Source: Pomacea canaliculata | Lineage: Eukaryota; Mollusca; Gastropoda; Architaenioglossa; Ampullariidae | Reading direction: 5' to 3' | Assembly: GCF_003073045.1 (NCBI RefSeq) | Contig: NC_037592.1 | Coordinates: 1,089,371-1,153,370 of the forward strand | DNA: 64,000 nt | In this document: piece by piece, positions 60,078-64,000 of the stretch | Numbering within the stretch: the first letter of the stretch is position 1 | Layout of the letters: the number at the start of each line of letters is the position of its first letter | Notes under the pieces: generated by a model | What the model saw: the letters and a program-made list of their open reading frames with translations, nothing else | What the model was told of the DNA's origin: nothing | Databases searched by the model: none | Translations under genes and position numbers: made by a program

Positions 60078-60178
60078 CTACCACACTGACAGACATCTAC
60101 CACACTGACAGACATCTACCACACTGACTGACATCTACCACACTGACATCTACCACACTGACATCTACCACACTGACT
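60078..60178. repeat. 19-bp tandem repeat
   Basis: ACATCTACCACACTGACAG-type units, about six, the last ones shortened. Confidence 0.9.
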
Positions 60179-60432
60179 TGTCGTGAACTGTATGTTATCT
60201 ATGTAGCTGGTTCTTTAGTGCTCAAGACAAAGTAGTGCCACAGGTGTGGAGGTGTTGTGTGGTGTATGTTGGTGGTGTTGTAGCTGCTACATTAGTGCTG
60301 AAGACAAAGTATGTCACAAGGACTGTGCTGCAGTGTGTATTGTAGTGCTGCACAGACTGTAGGCTCCCTGTTGTAGTCCTGTAGTGTTGTACTACACTAT
60401 TGCTGTAGGTATTTCTGTCTGCACCCAGCTGG

Positions 60433-60640
60433 TGACGTCACACGTGTGACGGGATCACTCTATTCACCCAGCTGTTGACGTCACACGTGTGACAGGATCA
60501 CTCTATTCACCCAGCTGTTGACGTCACACGTGTGACAGGATCACTCTATTCACCCAGCTGTTGACGTCACACGTGTGACAGGATCACTCTATTCACCCAG
60601 CTGTTGACGTCACACGTGTGACAGGATCACTCTATTCACC
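60433..60640. promoter_or_regulatory. five 43-bp units with CRE and E-box
   Basis: TGACGTCACACGTGTGAC appears at 60433, 60476, 60519, 60562 and 60605. Each holds a CRE (TGACGTCA) overlapped by an E-box (CACGTG). Units are nearly identical. They lie within the proposed 5' intron of sHSP 2. Confidence 0.9.
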
Positions 60641-61048
60641 TAGCTGTTATAAATACAGACACCGAGAACTTATTATTGTTTTATACTTTTGCCAGCGGCT
60701 ACAGCTGCTGACCACCTCCTAGTCTGTCCTCAGGCGACTGTTACAGCAAAGTGAAAGCTGATTGGATGACTCCATGTGTCTCCGGGGTGTATCCTACCTG
60801 TGTGATTAGCTTACCTGCCATCTGCAGCGGTGCGGGGTGCGTGCGACTTCAGTAGACAACGCGTTTGACAGATAAGATTTGCATGTTACTGTACCTGCTA
60901 CACCCGACACCAGCTTCAGCCACCTGGTGCATTCGCTGTTTACGGGTGGAACTAGTGGCTGTCAACATGACAGACTACAATAGAGACTGGTTCAGAGATG
61001 GCGAGAAGGCAGTCGGAGGAAGAAACGATACATAAACATACCCGGACA

Positions 61049-61162
61049 TCACACACACACCACACACACCGTACAACATACACAAACAGCACACAAACAC
61101 ACACAACAACAACACACACCGTACAACATACACAAACAGCACACACAAACAACAACACACAC
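61049..61162. repeat. AC-rich tandem duplication
   Basis: CACCGTACAACATACACAAACAGCAC-type sequence is present twice, surrounded by CA repeats. Confidence 0.8.
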
Positions 61163-62012
61163 CGCTAGAGGTGCAAGGTCCACCTCAACACGACCAGGGT
61201 CGAGGAGAGGAGGAAGGCGGGAATAACTGTTTCTCTGGCCTTCCATAAATCTTCTTTTATAAAAGCCGGTAAAGCTGGGATGGCGACAGGACAACCTGCA
61301 GGATAACCAACTGCAAGCTGCTCGCTGTGTCTCTGGCTTGCCAGGCAAAGCCCAGGCCTCCCTCCTGCCATCGTTAGTCTCCCTTGAAACATCAGTTATC
61401 CGCTCACTGCTGCCACCTGTAGTCTCCCCTCAACATCAGGTACCCGTCCATTGCTGCATAAGCAAAGATCTTTTTCCAGTCACTGGCACGAGCCACCTTT
61501 GAACCAGCTACCCTCAGGCTGGAAGTCATTGCCCTCTGAAGCTGTGCCGCCTTCATGGCTTGTACCTGAGTAACCCAACAGGTGTTGTAGTACACGTGTC
61601 TGTTACTTCCATAGATATATATATATGTACATGTATATAAAGTAGCGGCATTGTCTCTACACCTTGTATTACCTTTGATATGGCTTGGCAAGATTTGTCT
61701 GCTTACACCTTATATTACATTTGTCTGTTTCGCCTTACCGTTGAAATTGATATATTTTTTCACGGGAATGGCAGAGGTGATCCTCCACGTGGTACTTCAG
61801 GTAAGGCGAGGTGCGCCCCCCCCCCCCCATACTGACTGGTGCTGATTCAGCAGGAAACTGCCGGTGATAAGGATACCAGATACCTGGTCGTAAAAGACTG
61901 GCCTCTGTGTGAGACCGGACGTGTCGGTGCCGGCAGCTGAATCAGTCTTTGCAGGCCATGTCCAGACCTGTTCTGTCAAGACTGCCAGCTGTGCCACCAT
62001 TCCACGCCCGAC

Positions 62013-62025
62013 TTCCAGAAGTTTC
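62013..62025. promoter_or_regulatory. perfect heat-shock element
   Basis: TTCCAGAAGTTTC, three perfect units, followed at 62031 by a further TTC. It is 640 bases before the second sHSP start codon. Confidence 0.65.
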
Positions 62026-62598
62026 GGCGGTTCTCACTGAACTGACATCGCGACGACCTTACCTCCCGCCATAAGCGCAGCTTGGTACACTGATGTATCT
62101 CTCCAGCTGATTAGTGTTACTAATGTGTCTACAGCCGACTAGTTTATGTCTACAGCAGACCTAGTCAGTAGCTGCACAGACCTCCAGCGGCTTTTGAACA
62201 CTTGTCAGCTTGCTGGACTCTTCGCTCGACAGTTTGCCGCTAACGAGTTTGCTGAAAAGTTTACAATTGTAGATTTTGTCAGAAATAACCAGGTGCTGTC
62301 ATGGCCGAGTGGCCACATACATACCGACGCCTGGTATGTGAGTACATATATAGACACGTAGACAAGACCCAGATAATTGTCCCTTCCTCGGCGTCCGGGG
62401 GTAACTATCGGGAGGATAAGATCCTGCACTGATGTGGTGTAGGAATGTGTGCGATATTAGAGCCTCCCGTCTGTTTGTTTTAACTCCGCGCTGCGCTTAT
62501 CACAGGGAGGAGGGATGAGGATGAGCAGGAGGGAGGTAGATAGCAGGCAGCCCAAAGCGAGGCTGTAAATTTGACGTGTTTTTTTTTTTTTTCCTCAG

Positions 62599-62665
62599 AA
62601 ACGGGTGACGTCAAAAGGAGCTACACCTGTCAGGTAACACCTCGTGACGATAAGAAGGTGAAGCC
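62599..62665 (+). other. 5' UTR part of the sHSP 2 coding exon
   Basis: A long T run and TTCCTCAG form a strong acceptor at 62598. The following 67 bases contain one CRE (62606) and lead to ATG in a good context (AAGCCATGG). Confidence 0.6.
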
Positions 62666-62986
62666 ATGGCAACCAGAATTCCCATCAGCAAGGAGAGCTT
62701 CGGATTTGAAGACCGGCAGAAGAAAATATGGGAAGAGATGGAGTCGGAGATGGACCGTAGAAGGCGTGAGTGGGAAGAGGAGATCGAGAAGATGAGGAAG
62801 GAGTTCTTCATGCTGCGACCAGAGAGCGACGACAGCAGGACTGCAGCGCTGGCAGAAGGCGGCCCCGGCTCACCTCTGGGGCTGTGTGGCGAGCGGCTAG
62901 TTCGTAGTCGTCTGCTGGACAACTCCGCCAACGACGAGTGCAGGGGAGCGGTGGTCAAAGACGAACAGGGCAACCCAGTCTTTAAG
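62666..62986 (+). CDS. small heat-shock protein 2 (HSP20), first coding exon
   Basis: 107 codons from ATG at 62666 to a good donor (TTTAAG/GTAAGG), phase 0. MATRIPISKESFGFEDRQKK and the charged helix MDRRRREWEEEIEKMRKEFF align with FFDRQ and EWKEFDRELEKIRSEMF of the first gene, so the two are paralogues. The exon ends in VVKDEQGNPVFK, the entry to the alpha-crystallin domain. The rest of that domain must lie beyond the window. Unlike gene 1 there is no intron after the N-terminal helix, and instead one at the domain start. No Thr/Ser linker is present. Confidence 0.8.
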
Positions 62987-63027
62987 GTAAGGCGTGTGTG
63001 GACCGGACACCTGAGTGTTGTTTGTGT

Positions 63028-63340
63028 GTTTGGCTGTTTGTGATGTGTGTGTAGTCTGTGTGTGTTTGTGTGTTTGACTGTTTGTGATGTGTGTGTAGTC
63101 TGTGTGTGTTTGTGTGTTTGGCTGTTTGTGATGTATGTGTAGTCTGTGTGTGTTTGTGTGTTTGGCTGTTTGTGATGTATGTGTAGTCTGTGTGTGTTTG
63201 TGTGTTTGGCTGTTTGTGATGTATGTGTAGTCTGTGTGTGTTTGTGTGTTTGGCTGTTTGTGATGTGTGTGTAGTCTGTGTGTGTTTGTGTGTTTGGCTG
63301 TTTGTGATGTATGTGTAGTCTGTGTGTGTTTGTGTCTTAG
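63028..63340. repeat. 44-bp minisatellite, about seven units, in sHSP 2 intron
   Basis: The unit contains TTTGGCTGTTTGTGATGTAT and GTGTAGTCTGTGTGTGTTTG. Units differ by one or two bases (TGTGTGTGTAG or TATGTGTAG), so homogenisation or expansion is recent. It begins about 40 bases after the splice donor. Confidence 0.95.
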
Positions 63341-63676
63341 AGGTTGTGACTTGTTTGTGTTAGGATGTGTGTGTGCGTGAACGATATGGATATGGTGTGT
63401 CTTATATCTTTCGTCGTATTAAGAGCAATTTTGTTTATGTGTGCATGCTGTGTTGTTATGTAAGTGCAATTTGTTGTGTGTGGATGGTGTGTGTGCATGT
63501 ATAATAATAATAAAAGTAATAAGGTTAGTGTATAGCTCCATATCACAGCCCTATGAGCAAGCTCATGGCGCATTACAAATGATGCCAGTGATAACAAGAA
63601 CAAGAATTATTACAGGGAGAAATTGAAGAAACTAACCAACACGACACGAAGAGAAAGGGAAAAGGCGTGTAAACGG

Positions 63677-63678
<2 letters not shown>

Positions 63679-63712
<34 letters not shown>
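63679..63712. repeat. (AAT)n microsatellite
   Basis: About eleven AAT units; a shorter relative is at 63500-63515. The remaining sequence to the window end shows no exon I can support. Confidence 0.9.
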
Positions 63713-63713
<1 letters not shown>

Positions 63714-64000
63714 TGTAGTGCTGTCTGATTGACAACTAAACCAATACAGTCCTCTATTCTCCAACAAGTCTATGAAATGACCACAGATACCTAAATTATG
63801 GGAACTAAAGTGTTGGAGACAAGGGAGAGGCGGGGCGGTGCCAGGGCCTGGCAACAACAACAACAACAACAGACTGACTTCGGTGCAAATGGCGGCCTGC
63901 GACCGTTAGTCGGCGGCTACACGGCAGTCTACCAGTGAAACAAAATGTGACAGTCGACAAACACAGTCCAGCACATCACTGGGGTCACGACAGGTCAAAC

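Noticed and set aside
61842..61949. Inverted repeat CTGATTCAGC / CTGCCGG around 61.9 kb as a small transposon
   Set aside because: The arms match only with a six-base gap and have no flanking duplication; may be a simple hairpin.

Overview
This is animal nuclear DNA: genes are split by GT-AG introns, intergenic spaces are long, and non-LTR retrotransposons, a tRNA-derived SINE family, hAT, P-element and Ty3 relics and many mini- and microsatellites are present. The repeat style and the small heat-shock protein types suggest a marine invertebrate, most likely a mollusc (perhaps a gastropod). That placement is inference; nothing in the window names the species.

Layout. (1) 0-9.6 kb: an F-box gene of FBXO33/FBXO39 type on the minus strand in four coding exons. 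Its introns hold a frame-shifted CR1/L2-like LINE, a Ty3/gypsy fragment and an RTE-like LINE fragment. Its start lies beside a cluster of CRE (TGACGTCA) motifs. (2) 9.6-12.7 kb: a second RTE-like LINE, an unassigned GC-rich frame and a SINE with a 15-bp target duplication. (3) 13.2-16.4 kb: a nearly complete ZMYM1-like hAT transposase broken by two short tandem expansions. (4) 18.8-20.1 kb: an intact, intronless 447-codon minus-strand frame that I cannot assign. (5) 20.4-25.1 kb: non-autonomous hAT-like elements with 8-bp duplications, two long direct-repeat blocks and a 19-bp inverted repeat that may bound a composite element. (6) 25-28.5 kb: simple repeats, tandem repeats and a minus-strand SINE. 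(7) 28.6-32.0 kb: a THAP-domain P-element transposase relic. (8) 33-34 kb: a LINE fragment and a hAT MITE.

(9) 35.8-64 kb: a locus with two same-strand small heat-shock protein (HSP20/alpha-crystallin) genes, at 40.9-42.2 kb and from 62.67 kb to beyond the window. At least four perfect three-unit heat-shock elements lie in this stretch, and a HSE/TATA/splice-donor arrangement sits 2.7 kb before the second gene. CRE-bearing tandem arrays at 55.0 and 60.4 kb and a 39-bp array carrying TATAAAAG seven times lie between the genes. The first gene has a one-base frame break in its last exon, next to a C run, which may be an assembly error or real damage.

Host genes are therefore few: one F-box gene, two sHSP genes and possibly the 447-codon frame. 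Most other coding signal is mobile-element debris. All positions and motif counts come from reading by eye; splice sites are predictions without transcript support.
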